NCBI RefSeq assembly: GCF_038446525.1
Contig: NZ_CP151792.1
Span: 372,001 to 436,000, forward strand
Length of the DNA: 64,000 bases
Reading direction: 5' to 3'
DNA from: Methanolobus sp. ZRKC5
Lineage (GTDB): Archaea; Halobacteriota; Methanosarcinia; Methanosarcinales; Methanosarcinaceae
Shown: piece by piece, positions 55,503 to 64,000 of the stretch
Layout of the letters: each line of letters starts with the position of its first letter
How positions within the stretch are numbered: the stretch's first letter is position 1
The notes under the pieces: model-generated
Database searches by the model: none
The model's input: only the letters and a program-made list of their open reading frames with translations
What the model was told of the DNA's origin: nothing
Translations under genes and position numbers: made by a program

Positions 55503-56693
55503 ATGAAACCTGAAGACTCATATGATATTATCGTTGTGGGAGCAGGACCAGCCGGCTCCACAGCAGCCATGTACGCAGCCCAAAAAGACCTGTCCGTACT
55601 TCTGGTGGAAAAGAAGAAGGACATAGGAGTACCACTGCAATGCGGAGGTTTTCTTCCCCATTATCCCATCCTGCAGGAACTCGTACCAAATGCAGAACTG
55701 CCTGTAACCCTTGAAGAGATTCCTGCAAACTGTATACATGCAACAGCCTCATACCAGCGCTTTATTGCCCCAAATGGCATATCCAAAGGTTTTGATGTGG
55801 ATGCCGATGCCATTGACAGAAGACGCTTTGACAAACACCTGGCAAAAGAAGCAGGCAAAGCAGGCGCACATTTACTGATTGGGACGAACGTCACCGAAGT
55901 AGATGGCACAAAACTCTTCATGGACGGAGCATTCGGTGAATTCGAAGTAGAAAGCAAGGTACTCATAGGAGCCGACGGCCCCAATTCCATCGTAGCAAAA
56001 GCAAACAATATGCTACGTGACAATGACCCCATGGGAACCGGTATAGCCTTTGAGTATGAACTTGGCGGCGTAGACGTTGACAGGGACGCCGTAGAAATGT
56101 ACTTTGGCAAAGATTACGTTCCCGGCGGATACGCATGGATAATATCCCAGGGTGGAGACACTGCAAACATTGGTGTCGGAATCAGGGAAGCACTCTTCGA
56201 ACAACATCTCTGTGCCAGGGACTACCTCGAACGTTTCATGTATAAACACCCCATTGCCAGCGAAAAACTAAGTGGAGCATCCATCACTTCGGTTGTAGCA
56301 GGACTTGTTCCTGTTGGCGGAGCACCGAAAGTAACTGCAAATCATAACACGCTCCTTGCAGGAGATGCTGCAGGACATATAATCGCAACCAATGGCGGCG
56401 GTATATCCACAGCAATGGTAGGAGGAAAACTTGCAGGTGAGACTGCTGCTGACTTCCTTGCAGGCAAATGCCAGCTTCAGGAATACGAAACACGATGGCG
56501 CCAGCAGATAGGACTTGAGATAAAGACCGCAGTCTATGTTCGCAAACTCATGGACAGGCTAATGCTTTCCGACAGGCTTATGTCCACAGCCATCAAAATG
56601 ATAAGTCCTGAGCAGATGAAAGCAATCCAGTGTGGACAGCTTCCTGAACCTGTCAGGAAGACATTATTAAAGCTGAACGTGGGACTCAGTTAA
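55503..56693 (+). CDS. Geranylgeranyl reductase family protein (archaeal lipid saturation)
   Basis: 396 residues. FAD motif IIVVGAGPAGSTAAMYAA, then VPLQCGGFLP, AIDRRRFDKHLAKEAG, VLIGADGPNS and the second nucleotide motif LLAGDAAGHIIATNGGGI. The family reduces digeranylgeranyl lipids to phytanyl chains. It is followed without a gap by the gamma-glutamylcyclotransferase-like gene. Confidence 0.93.
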   Translation: MKPEDSYDIIVVGAGPAGSTAAMYAAQKDLSVLLVEKKKDIGVPLQCGGFLPHYPILQELVPNAELPVTLEEIPANCIHATASYQRFIAPNGISKGFDVDADAIDRRRFDKHLAKEAGKAGAHLLIGTNVTEVDGTKLFMDGAFGEFEVESKVLIGADGPNSIVAKANNMLRDNDPMGTGIAFEYELGGVDVDRDAVEMYFGKDYVPGGYAWIISQGGDTANIGVGIREALFEQHLCARDYLERFMYKHPIASEKLSGASITSVVAGLVPVGGAPKVTANHNTLLAGDAAGHIIATNGGGISTAMVGGKLAGETAADFLAGKCQLQEYETRWRQQIGLEIKTAVYVRKLMDRLMLSDRLMSTAIKMISPEQMKAIQCGQLPEPVRKTLLKLNVGLS

Positions 56694-57047
56694 ATGCACA
56701 TCTTCGTATACGGCACTCTTAAAAAAGGAAGTTCGAACCACCAGTTACTGAATGGTTCCGAATATATCTGCACAACAAGGACAACGGAAAAATACACCAT
56801 GATCGATCTCGGACGTTTCCCGGGTGTTCTGATGGATGAAAAAACATCACGATCAAATTCACCCATATACGGAGAAGTCTATGAAATCACCCCACAAACC
56901 CTTGAAATTCTGGATCATTATGAAGGTGAATGGTACTTCAGGGAAGAAGTGGAACTTGAAACTGGCATCAAATCACTAATGTATTTCCTCAAAAAAATGC
57001 CTGCGATCAACTACGAAATAATTCCGAATGGGAACTGGACAAAATAA
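56694..57047 (+). CDS. Gamma-glutamylcyclotransferase-like protein
   Basis: 117 residues with the family opening HIFVYGTLKKGSSNHQLL and the acidic catalytic segment LDHYEGEWYFREEVEL. It belongs to the AIG2/GGCT fold; the natural substrate in methanogens is unknown. The ATG directly follows the previous stop. Confidence 0.85.
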   Translation: MHIFVYGTLKKGSSNHQLLNGSEYICTTRTTEKYTMIDLGRFPGVLMDEKTSRSNSPIYGEVYEITPQTLEILDHYEGEWYFREEVELETGIKSLMYFLKKMPAINYEIIPNGNWTK

Positions 57048-57066
57048 AAGTAACAGGAGAACACAA

Positions 57067-57684
57067 ATGCCAGACACTGACAACAGTATTCCTATGCTCA
57101 AGGATACAATTACTTATGAAGCATATGGCAACCTCTATCTCAACATAACAAACCAGTGCAGTGCAAATTGTGTTTTTTGCATCCGGGAAACCTGCGACGG
57201 GGTTTATGGTTACAACCTTCGCCTTTCAAGAGAACCCTCTGAAGACGAGATCATAAAAGAGCTTGAAAGTCTTGACCTTACAAAGTATAATGAAGTTGTT
57301 TTTACAGGGTTTGGCGAGCCGACATGTAGATTTGATACAGTGATTCACATAACCAGCTGGCTACACAAAAAAGGAAAACATGTCAGACTGGATACAAACG
57401 GCCATGCAGCACTCATGCAGCCTGGAAGGGATGTTGTCACTGAATTGAAAGAAGCAGGCCTTGATGCGGTTTCTGTGAGTCTCAATGCTGAATCGGAAGA
57501 GAAATATAATCAATTGTGTAAACCTGAATTTGAAGGTTCATACCAAGCACTCCTTGACTTTGCAAAAAAAGCAATTGATGCCGGGATCAAGACCCGTATG
57601 ACCGTTGTCACCCAACCGGACATTGACATCAAGGAATGTGAAAGAATAGCAACTGATATGGGTGCTTCTTTCAGGGCAAGATAA
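57067..57684 (+). CDS. Radical SAM protein (TatD-linked type)
   Basis: 205 residues from MPDTDNSIPML; AGGAGA precedes it. The cluster motif is CSANCVFCIR, followed by TGFGEPTCRFD (SAM site) and RLDTNGHAALM. It resembles short radical SAM proteins often linked to TatD. Convergent with engB, 10 bases apart. Confidence 0.85.
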   Translation: MPDTDNSIPMLKDTITYEAYGNLYLNITNQCSANCVFCIRETCDGVYGYNLRLSREPSEDEIIKELESLDLTKYNEVVFTGFGEPTCRFDTVIHITSWLHKKGKHVRLDTNGHAALMQPGRDVVTELKEAGLDAVSVSLNAESEEKYNQLCKPEFEGSYQALLDFAKKAIDAGIKTRMTVVTQPDIDIKECERIATDMGASFRAR

Positions 57685-57694
57685 GATTCAAATA

Positions 57695-58321
57695 TTAGAA
57701 ATGTTTGAACAGGTCATCTCTTTTTACACTATGCAATCTCTGCCTGATAAGTGACTTCAGGGATTTGATATCACCTTTTTTAGCACAGATAGGAGCCACC
57801 ATATCGATCCACTGCTTCCAGGGTGGCAGCATTTCGAGTTTATCGCATATCCCATCCAGAGTTGCATCAAGCTCATTATCCCCTATCTTGTCAGTCTTAT
57901 TGACCGCCAGGATAATATCAATATCCAGCTCCTTGAACAGCTCAAATATTTCGATATCGATAGGGATTTCATTCCGATCTTCCCATCGCTGTACAATATC
58001 AAGGAAAGTCGCACCGTCAATGACCAGTACAGCAATACTTACTCTTTCTGCATTAGTCTCAATATAACGCACGATCTGATCTTTCACAATATCCTGCTTA
58101 CGGTCCTTCACACCGCTCATGAACCCAAACCCGGGCAGGTCTGTGAGCAGCAGGTCAGAATAGCGTATATGAGTAGGTTTCAGAGTGACACCCGGGCGTT
58201 TGCCCACCTTGACGTTCTTTCCTGTTATCTGCTTTAGAACGGAAGATTTACCTACATTTGACCTTCCCGCAAAGAGTATCTCAAAATTAATACCTTCAAA
58301 ATCATCTAGTTTTTTTGCCAT
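57695..58321 (-). CDS. engB: GTPase EngB (YihA family)
   Basis: 208 residues starting MAKKLDDFEGINFEILFAGR. GTPase motifs GRSNVGKSSV, TDLPGFGFMS, AVNKTDKI. A ribosome-biogenesis GTPase. Its ATG lies one base after the DHH gene stop; a longer frame into that gene is not the start. Confidence 0.92.
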   Translation of the reverse strand: MAKKLDDFEGINFEILFAGRSNVGKSSVLKQITGKNVKVGKRPGVTLKPTHIRYSDLLLTDLPGFGFMSGVKDRKQDIVKDQIVRYIETNAERVSIAVLVIDGATFLDIVQRWEDRNEIPIDIEIFELFKELDIDIILAVNKTDKIGDNELDATLDGICDKLEMLPPWKQWIDMVAPICAKKGDIKSLKSLIRQRLHSVKRDDLFKHF

Positions 58322-58322
58322 T

Positions 58323-59315
58323 TTAATCCACTTTAACCTTACGTTTTTCATTTCCGATGGCCTTATCGAACTCACGGAGGAATACTTCAAAAGATTCCTT
58401 AGGTATTCTCGCACCAGCAGCAGCAGCATGACCGCCGCCACTACCACCGAATCGTGGGGCTATCCGACGCAAGAGCATGTTCAAATCCACTGTATCCCGC
58501 GAGCGCAGACTCATATCATATGCATGTCGTTTATGCCTGTACTCAGCTGAAATGCCCACATCCTTTCTTCCATAAGAAGCAGCGTATATAGCAGACTTTG
58601 ACATATAACCATTAGGGTCCACCACATATGCCAGATTCTCAAGCGCCTTTACCTCTTTCTTTACATGGATACGCAACTTTTCCTCAAGATCTGCACCTTC
58701 CTTTGCATAGTTAAGCACATTAGGAATTTCTGTGGGGATCTTATCCTGTGATAATGGTAAAAGCAGTTTCCTTTTGAAATCATAATTCCTGCCTGCATAG
58801 ATAAGTGCCTGAATAAGTGTTCCCGCCTGGAAGAACAAACTCCTCTTATCCCAATCACGCAACCATTCTTTTACAGACGGAGTATTATCATAATAGTCCC
58901 CTATGGCACCGTATATAGCTACTCTGCGCATATCCCGGCTCAGTCTTTTCTCAAGAACCTTGTATGTGAGTTCTGATGCACAGACAGTCAGGTCATGATG
59001 AAGCCAGTCGGCATTTATACATTTCTGAGGCAGAGGATGGTGATCGATATATGTCAGATTCGAATTCTCCGCAATTTCCCCAAGTCGTTTGAAAAGGTCA
59101 ACACATTTACTCTCATCGACAGCAATATCGCATATAATTACATTTTCATACCCATCGGCAAGATGCAGTTCATCCAATACCCCTATAGGTGATGTAAAAT
59201 AGACATCAGAATCAGGATAGGCACTCTTTGCAATGGCACCTGAACAGACACCGTCCGAATCCCCATGAGTCAGTATCAAAGAAGACTTGTTATTATTTTC
59301 ATTGGGTCTGGTCAT
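58323..59315 (-). CDS. DHH/DHHA1 phosphoesterase
   Basis: About 330 residues from MTRPNENN. Motifs: LTHGDSDGVCSGAIAKS (metal Asp), CDIAVDES, YIDHHPLP (DHH), and DHHA1 GGSGGGHAAAAGARIP. Such archaeal proteins are RecJ/GAN-like exonucleases or nanoRNases. It is co-transcribed with engB. Confidence 0.88.
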   Translation of the reverse strand: MTRPNENNNKSSLILTHGDSDGVCSGAIAKSAYPDSDVYFTSPIGVLDELHLADGYENVIICDIAVDESKCVDLFKRLGEIAENSNLTYIDHHPLPQKCINADWLHHDLTVCASELTYKVLEKRLSRDMRRVAIYGAIGDYYDNTPSVKEWLRDWDKRSLFFQAGTLIQALIYAGRNYDFKRKLLLPLSQDKIPTEIPNVLNYAKEGADLEEKLRIHVKKEVKALENLAYVVDPNGYMSKSAIYAASYGRKDVGISAEYRHKRHAYDMSLRSRDTVDLNMLLRRIAPRFGGSGGGHAAAAGARIPKESFEVFLREFDKAIGNEKRKVKVD

Positions 59316-59394
59316 GGAAGCATCCCACAGATAGTATAAGTGGCACAAAGACAATTGTCTCGATTATTAGAAATTAGAATTATGATTATGTGCG

Positions 59395-60687
59395 TTATAG
59401 TATTTTGTCTTTGGTATTCTTCAGGAACCCACTTATTGAATCCAGAATGTCATATAAGAATTGTAACTTTCCATGATCTTGCTCTTCTTCAGGCATACTT
59501 TCATCTGTTTGCGCAGCATCGCCCGCATACTCCGGGTATTCGTCTTCATATGAAGTTTCCACAAGATAATCCTGATAGCCATAAACATCAGCAGATGTTG
59601 TTTCACCAGGACTTAGAACATGCATTAACTGTTTTTCAGAATAAATTATTCCTTCATATTCCTTTGAATCCACAAACTTGACCCGGGCTGCAGGTATAAC
59701 AATGTCCCCTAACTTTTCCATTCGTACTGAATAATCAAGTGAAATGTTAGCGCCTGAACGAAGAACACTGTCCATGCCAGTATTACTGGAAATAAGAACA
59801 GCACCTACAGGTAGTTGGTCTGAAATAGCCACATGAGCTGCCCGGTCTCCTTCATTACTGATATCCAGAGAGATATTCACCTGGTCATGTAAGAAAACAC
59901 TACTATTGGAGATTGACTTATTTATGCTTATGAATGGACCGTGAACAGTCATATTTGAAGAATTCAGCTCTTTGTAGTAAGTCCGCCCCTCATGTTCAAC
60001 TGTGATCAGGGTCCCATTAAATTTGTAAGTTCCCGGTCTCAAAGCTTTTAGTGAATATTCCAGTGTTTTTGTTTCATACGGGTCAAACGAAAGATTCCAT
60101 TTTATATCAGAGTCAGGATCAAAAACAAATTCCGGGGGAATAAATTCATTTATACTCACAGATTCCAGGGGAATTTCTTTCAAGTTCTTTATTTTCATTG
60201 AGAAATGGGCTCTTTCATCAATATACACTTCATTACTCATTCGTTCTTCAAATTCAAGTGTTGCATCCATCCATGTTATTTTAACAGGTAAAGACCCCGT
60301 TGAATTAGAAATAGCGACACTAAGAGTAGTATAAGGAGCAGAGATATCATTACCAGTGATAATTTCAAGAGCTGTTATGTTAAGCCTGTCATCAAAAACA
60401 CTATTGTTGGATATTTCTGTATTGTTAGCTAATATTGCACCCCACGAATCATGGTAAATACTTGATACCGTGAGCATTACGTAATCATTTTCGTTATCTG
60501 TTGGTTTTGCCGGGGAAAAGTCAGAAGCAGTTATGAAATAGCCACTATGGTTAATCTCATCTCCCCAATAAAGAGTATATTCCTGGGCATCCAACCATTC
60601 AATTTCATCTGACTGTGCTCCTGCAACAATGCAGGAATTTATTAATAGCACAGCCAGTCCGATGAACAGAATTATTTGCTGCCTCAT
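59395..60687 (-). CDS. Secreted beta-sandwich surface protein
   Basis: 430 residues from MRQQIILFIGLAVLLINSC, a signal peptide. It has repeated CARDB/DUF11-like beta domains (about 140-370) with NEGDRAAHVAISDQLP, many N-x-S/T sequons, and an acidic tail. Its opening (DEIEW..LYWGDEINHSGYF) matches that of the upstream gene, so the two are paralogues. There is no C-terminal anchor. It starts 7 bases after the upstream stop and is co-transcribed. Confidence 0.7.
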   Translation of the reverse strand: MRQQIILFIGLAVLLINSCIVAGAQSDEIEWLDAQEYTLYWGDEINHSGYFITASDFSPAKPTDNENDYVMLTVSSIYHDSWGAILANNTEISNNSVFDDRLNITALEIITGNDISAPYTTLSVAISNSTGSLPVKITWMDATLEFEERMSNEVYIDERAHFSMKIKNLKEIPLESVSINEFIPPEFVFDPDSDIKWNLSFDPYETKTLEYSLKALRPGTYKFNGTLITVEHEGRTYYKELNSSNMTVHGPFISINKSISNSSVFLHDQVNISLDISNEGDRAAHVAISDQLPVGAVLISSNTGMDSVLRSGANISLDYSVRMEKLGDIVIPAARVKFVDSKEYEGIIYSEKQLMHVLSPGETTSADVYGYQDYLVETSYEDEYPEYAGDAAQTDESMPEEEQDHGKLQFLYDILDSISGFLKNTKDKIL

Positions 60688-60694
60688 AAAGTCA

Positions 60695-62293
60695 TTACCT
60701 GTCTCTACGTCTGGATATGAAATATACACCGAAAAGTGCCAGTATCATGAAACTTGCTTCAAATCCTGGCTCTACCCTGCTATCATCAACGCTACTGCTA
60801 TAACCTGAATCCTGATTACTACTACTTACCTGCTGGTCAGTATTATCTGAACTTCCTGAAGTTGCACTCTCCGGGTTTTCTGCCGATGGGTCAAGCACAG
60901 TGATTATTGGCATGTTGGATATCTTTTCACCTTTATATTCTTCAAAATCGATGAATGTTGCAGTTGTTTCAGGAAGCTTGAACTCTCCTATTTCATCTAC
61001 CTGAACAACATAAGAATAAGAATAGGACTTTCCATGCACTGCAACATCATGGAAACTCAGGTCACCACTTACAAATGTTACAGTATCAGGTATGGTTTCA
61101 GTAGTAGTTACACTGGCATCATTTGTCCCCTGATTCTTTACAGTAACCTTTACAGTAACCTCATCACCAGGATTTGCAGTTGAAGGACTTACAGCTTTAG
61201 TAAGAACAATATCAGGACCATCTATCTGAATACTGGATTTTTCAGAGGTGAAAGTATATTCTTTTCCGTCAGGAGCAGTGAAGGTAGCAGTGGCTGCAGG
61301 AACTGAATACTTGCCGGTCTTTGTAGGCTTTAAAGTATATTCGAATATTTTTGCCTTCGTTTCTTTTGAATTGAAAGAAAGTGTAACTTCATTATCAACG
61401 TTGTCCTGTATTTCAAGATCATCAGTGTTTGGATTGGTAACAGACACAGAACTCAGGCCATATATCCCATTGTTCCATATACTGACAGAAACATGGGCAG
61501 TTTCATCCATATATATCTCTTCGGTGACCGTCTTTCTAATAACAAGTTCTACTGCCGGTTCTATAGTGATAGTTTCCGTTTCAGTATCTTCGAGTATTTC
61601 ACCATTGATATCTTCGGATTTTGTTGTAACTGTGATATCCACATCCGTTTCTTCCCAGTAATGTGGAATTTCCAGTTCGATCTCTATAGGCTCTAGTATT
61701 TCATCCTCGTCTATAGAAATAAAATGATGGCTTGACTTGCTATCAACAAATTCCATCCCATTCACATCTATTTCCACATCCATATTGTATGCTTTGGCAT
61801 CACCTTCGTTCTCGATACCAATTGTTGTGACTATAGTTTGATGGGAAACAGTTCGTGGATCATATGTATCCTTTTCAGGTTCAATTGAAATGTCCATCTC
61901 AGGTATGCCCCTTTCATAAACCTCTATAGCTGTTTTGGGGTTTTCCATATTACCTGTCCATTCATCGAGGTTGAGAGTTACAGACTTTACAAAGATACGC
62001 AGATCATCTCCTTTTTCAGTATCGAGGAATTCAAATCCTTCGCCTGCACGTGCAGGAGATTTCTTTTGCAGTTGACCATCACGATAAATGCCGATACTTA
62101 CAAAACCATCTTCATTGAAATCTTCAGCTTTTATGGTATAGTCACTTGATGTTAATGTACCGCCCCAATTAAGGGTTCCACTTGCATCAGTACTATCACT
62201 CCATTCGATATCATCCAGTTCGTATGCCATTGCAGATGAACTAAACAAAATCAAAACAATAAACAACAGAGAGAAAACTTCTTTTGCTAACAT
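60695..62293 (-). CDS. Surface protein with PGF-CTERM-like archaeosortase signal
   Basis: 532 residues. Signal peptide (VFSLLFIVLILFSSSAMA), an N-terminal domain (24-130), three CARDB/DUF11-like repeats (130-460), a Ser/Gln-rich stalk, and the ending EPGFEASFMILALFGVYFI plus SRRRDR: PGF motif, hydrophobic helix and basic tail, as in PGF-CTERM substrates of archaeosortase A. It should be cut and lipid-linked at the cell surface. Confidence 0.85.
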   Translation of the reverse strand: MLAKEVFSLLFIVLILFSSSAMAYELDDIEWSDSTDASGTLNWGGTLTSSDYTIKAEDFNEDGFVSIGIYRDGQLQKKSPARAGEGFEFLDTEKGDDLRIFVKSVTLNLDEWTGNMENPKTAIEVYERGIPEMDISIEPEKDTYDPRTVSHQTIVTTIGIENEGDAKAYNMDVEIDVNGMEFVDSKSSHHFISIDEDEILEPIEIELEIPHYWEETDVDITVTTKSEDINGEILEDTETETITIEPAVELVIRKTVTEEIYMDETAHVSVSIWNNGIYGLSSVSVTNPNTDDLEIQDNVDNEVTLSFNSKETKAKIFEYTLKPTKTGKYSVPAATATFTAPDGKEYTFTSEKSSIQIDGPDIVLTKAVSPSTANPGDEVTVKVTVKNQGTNDASVTTTETIPDTVTFVSGDLSFHDVAVHGKSYSYSYVVQVDEIGEFKLPETTATFIDFEEYKGEKISNMPIITVLDPSAENPESATSGSSDNTDQQVSSSNQDSGYSSSVDDSRVEPGFEASFMILALFGVYFISRRRDR

Positions 62294-62321
62294 AAAAATA
62301 CCAGATATAGATTAATGAAAA

Positions 62322-62828
62322 TTATTTGTTTTTAGGGGACAAGGATTTAAATCCTTGCAATTGGGAAGGTCGGTCAAGAGCTCTGGTTCTGGAAGTCGAT
62401 TCTGGAAGATTCATAAATGAAGGTTGGCTAATCATGCCAAAAGCATGATCAACGGTCACCAGAGAACTCCTGAACCCTGATTCAATTAGCCTTTCCTGGT
62501 GATCCTGGTTGAAAGCATTATAATCAACTTTGGATTCATTGCGCTTTTTTTCAGCTTCTTTTTTAGAAAGACCGGCGTTCATATCCCTTTCTTTAGCTTT
62601 TATGCCGCCTTCTTTGCCTTTTGTGTACTGTTCTTTGACCAGATTATCAAGTCCAGCCTCTTTGGCAAGATCCTCAAGCATAGAATATCGCTCACTGACC
62701 CATCCGAGTTCAGAATGTTTATGGTACCCTACCTCAAATCCAAGATCATAGGCATTTTTAGAGAGTTCAGCTACCTCGGAATCAGTAAGCTGGGTTTTCT
62801 CTTCTTTTTTCGCAAAGAATCGTACCAT
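62322..62828 (-). CDS. Charged protein linked to a KaiC-like ATPase, unknown
   Basis: 168 residues from MVRFFAKKEEKTQ. It is soluble, helical and highly charged, with a Lys/Glu-rich centre (KAKERDMNAGLSKKEAEKKR). The gene starts 12 bases after the KaiC-like gene, so the two probably work together. No family recognised. Confidence 0.6.
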   Translation of the reverse strand: MVRFFAKKEEKTQLTDSEVAELSKNAYDLGFEVGYHKHSELGWVSERYSMLEDLAKEAGLDNLVKEQYTKGKEGGIKAKERDMNAGLSKKEAEKKRNESKVDYNAFNQDHQERLIESGFRSSLVTVDHAFGMISQPSFMNLPESTSRTRALDRPSQLQGFKSLSPKNK

Positions 62829-62840
62829 TCGCAAACACCA

Positions 62841-63584
62841 TCATTCAATAAGATCAGTAACTACAAGTCCCTTGTCACTGAAATTTACCGAGCGCATATT
62901 ACAATCATGCTGCGTACCCCTCATCTTAATTACCTGTAGTGCACGAGTCATTGTTTTATCATAGAGGAAATTATGCATGAAAATCACTCCGTGGGCTGCA
63001 AACTGTTCCGTAGAGTAAGCTCCTGGATCAGTCATTTCGGAAATGAGTATAGTAGTGCAACCAAGCTTCTTAAGATTCCTGATGAAACGGCTCATTTCTT
63101 TTTCCTGCAGGGACATATCTCTTGTAGTGAACCTTATTGCTGAGACAGAGTCTATAACCAGCCTTTTTACATCATATTCTGATACATAGGCAGCTATTTC
63201 CCTGAATACCATAGCAGGTGAAGGAGCTTCATGTTCTGCTGAAGTTGCTGATACTTCATAATCCGGAGTGATATATTCACTCATTTCATCCATGAAGCCA
63301 TATTCCATTCGTGGACCAAGGTCCGCAAAAAGCAATTTTTTCATTTTTATGAGAGGTAACACGCTAAGAGAATAGTTTGACATATCGTCAATAATATTCT
63401 GCGGACTTTCGAGCAATGTCACATAAAGACCTACTTCCCCAAGTGCTGCACCATGCGCAAGGTACTGCACGGAAAAAGTCGTCTTCCCGCTACCCGGTGG
63501 ACCGCTTACCAGATAAACACGCTCTGCAAGTAACCCGCCTTGCACCATTTCGTCAAAACCTTCTATGCCTGTCTTTATCCTCAT
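62841..63584 (-). CDS. KaiC-like RecA-superfamily ATPase, single domain
   Basis: 247 residues. It opens MRIKTGIEGFDEMVQGGLLA; Walker A GPPGSGKTT at 28-36; Walker B VKRLVIDSVSAI near 140; late motifs RALQVIKMRGTQHD. It has a single Glu (TLLES, residue 59) where the other KaiC-like protein has the EE pair. Such proteins are signalling ATPases in archaea. It is upstream of the charged 168-residue protein and far from the first KaiC-like gene. Confidence 0.88.
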   Translation of the reverse strand: MRIKTGIEGFDEMVQGGLLAERVYLVSGPPGSGKTTFSVQYLAHGAALGEVGLYVTLLESPQNIIDDMSNYSLSVLPLIKMKKLLFADLGPRMEYGFMDEMSEYITPDYEVSATSAEHEAPSPAMVFREIAAYVSEYDVKRLVIDSVSAIRFTTRDMSLQEKEMSRFIRNLKKLGCTTILISEMTDPGAYSTEQFAAHGVIFMHNFLYDKTMTRALQVIKMRGTQHDCNMRSVNFSDKGLVVTDLIE

Positions 63585-63768
63585 GAGCTACCCTCTAATA
63601 TTTATTATTCTGATATAATATATTATTTATATATAAATATACATTTCACCTATTTGAATGCTTCGATTGTATAAACATCTATAAAATAAAATGAAACGAA
63701 TAATTAGTGTGAGAATTATGTAATTATTTTCCGACAGGTTCAAATTGATTCAAAATTATTCCTGTTCT
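63585..63768. promoter_or_regulatory. Divergent promoter region
   Basis: 184 very AT-rich bases between the KaiC-like gene (minus) and the Nif3-like gene (plus), with TATA-like runs near 63610-63650 that could serve both. Confidence 0.4.
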
Positions 63769-64000
63769 ATGCAATTAAAACAGATTATTCCCATTCTCGA
63801 AGAAATAGCTCCTCCTGAGCTTGCTGAAGATTTTGATATTGGAAGAATAGGGCTTACGCTGAACCTGGAAAATGATGTTAGTAAGATAACTGTTGCCCTG
63901 GACCCTACCGAATATGTACTTAACAGAGCTACCAAGATAGGTGCAGACTTACTCATCACACACCATACACTTATTTTCCACCCCATCAACTGTATTGACA
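63769..64000 (+). CDS. Nif3-like dinuclear metal protein, 5' part
   Basis: About 77 residues to the window end, MQLKQIIPILEEIAPPELAE, then VALDPTEYVLNRATKIGADLL and ITHHTLIFHP, with the metal-binding HH of the DUF34/NIF3 family. The 3' part is outside the window. The family is conserved but its reaction is unclear. Confidence 0.85.
   Translation, partial: MQLKQIIPILEEIAPPELAEDFDIGRIGLTLNLENDVSKITVALDPTEYVLNRATKIGADLLITHHTLIFHPINCID

Overview
The window looks like a chromosomal segment of a methanogenic archaeon of the Methanosarcinales, probably a Methanolobus- or Methanococcoides-like member of the Methanosarcinaceae. This rests on archaeal translation genes (eL39, eL31, aIF6, eL20/LX, eS19), prefoldin alpha, FtsY, PDCD5, archaellins with class III signal peptides, CheF, a geranylgeranyl reductase for archaeal lipids, a PGF-CTERM-like surface protein and a low-GC genome. 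The genus is inference; no methanogenesis gene lies in the window.

Layout. 1-4.1 kb (minus): an operon of CheF, a V4R-domain protein, an Sm-like protein, a KaiC-like ATPase, a Roadblock/LC7-like protein and the start of an acidic protein running off the window, probably a taxis/archaellum accessory module. 4.3-9.3 kb (minus): a lipoprotein, two histone-deacetylase-fold hydrolases and a GNAT acetyltransferase with a zinc ribbon. 9.3-16.3 kb: four archaellin genes as two tandem pairs; each pair is divergent from a seven-helix membrane protein gene, and a 26-bp motif is shared by and centred in both divergent intergenic regions. 16.4-19.3 kb: trpC-trpB-trpA. 19.3-25.6 kb (minus): ftsY, pfdA, rplX, aIF6, eL31, eL39, a PP-loop ATPase, PDCD5, eS19, then purA with a small upstream gene. 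25.8-30 kb: a decayed histidine kinase, a ferredoxin, a large tryptophan-rich protein of unknown function and a dolichol-kinase-like protein. 30-36 kb (minus): a four-gene cohesin-dockerin surface cluster. 36.6-40.5 kb (minus): fumarate reductase/succinate dehydrogenase subunits and a fumarase/aspartase. 40.5-53 kb: small orphan genes, a secreted nuclease, a flavoprotein, lipoproteins, a LysE transporter, a large sensor kinase and an IS630-type element that interrupts a beta-helix surface protein gene. 53.4-64 kb: tRNA-Ser(UGA), FKBP isomerase, geranylgeranyl reductase, radical SAM protein, EngB GTPase, DHH phosphoesterase, two surface proteins and a second KaiC-like ATPase.

Mobile DNA. Two 194-bp elements about 31 kb apart, in opposite orientation, have 15-16 bp terminal inverted repeats and perfect 8-bp target duplications; they look like an IS66-type MITE. 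The IS630-type element has a canonical -1 slippery heptamer between its two reading frames.

How the genes may work together. The first 16 kb reads as a motility locus: filament subunits, a candidate regulatory divergon, CheF with nucleotide-binding and scaffold-like partners, and a possible protein acetylation/deacetylation pair beside it. The 30-36 kb cluster holds an anchored cohesin, two proteins with both cohesin and dockerin, and a dockerin-only protein, which are the parts needed for a self-assembling surface chain. Both functional readings are inference from domains and gene order.
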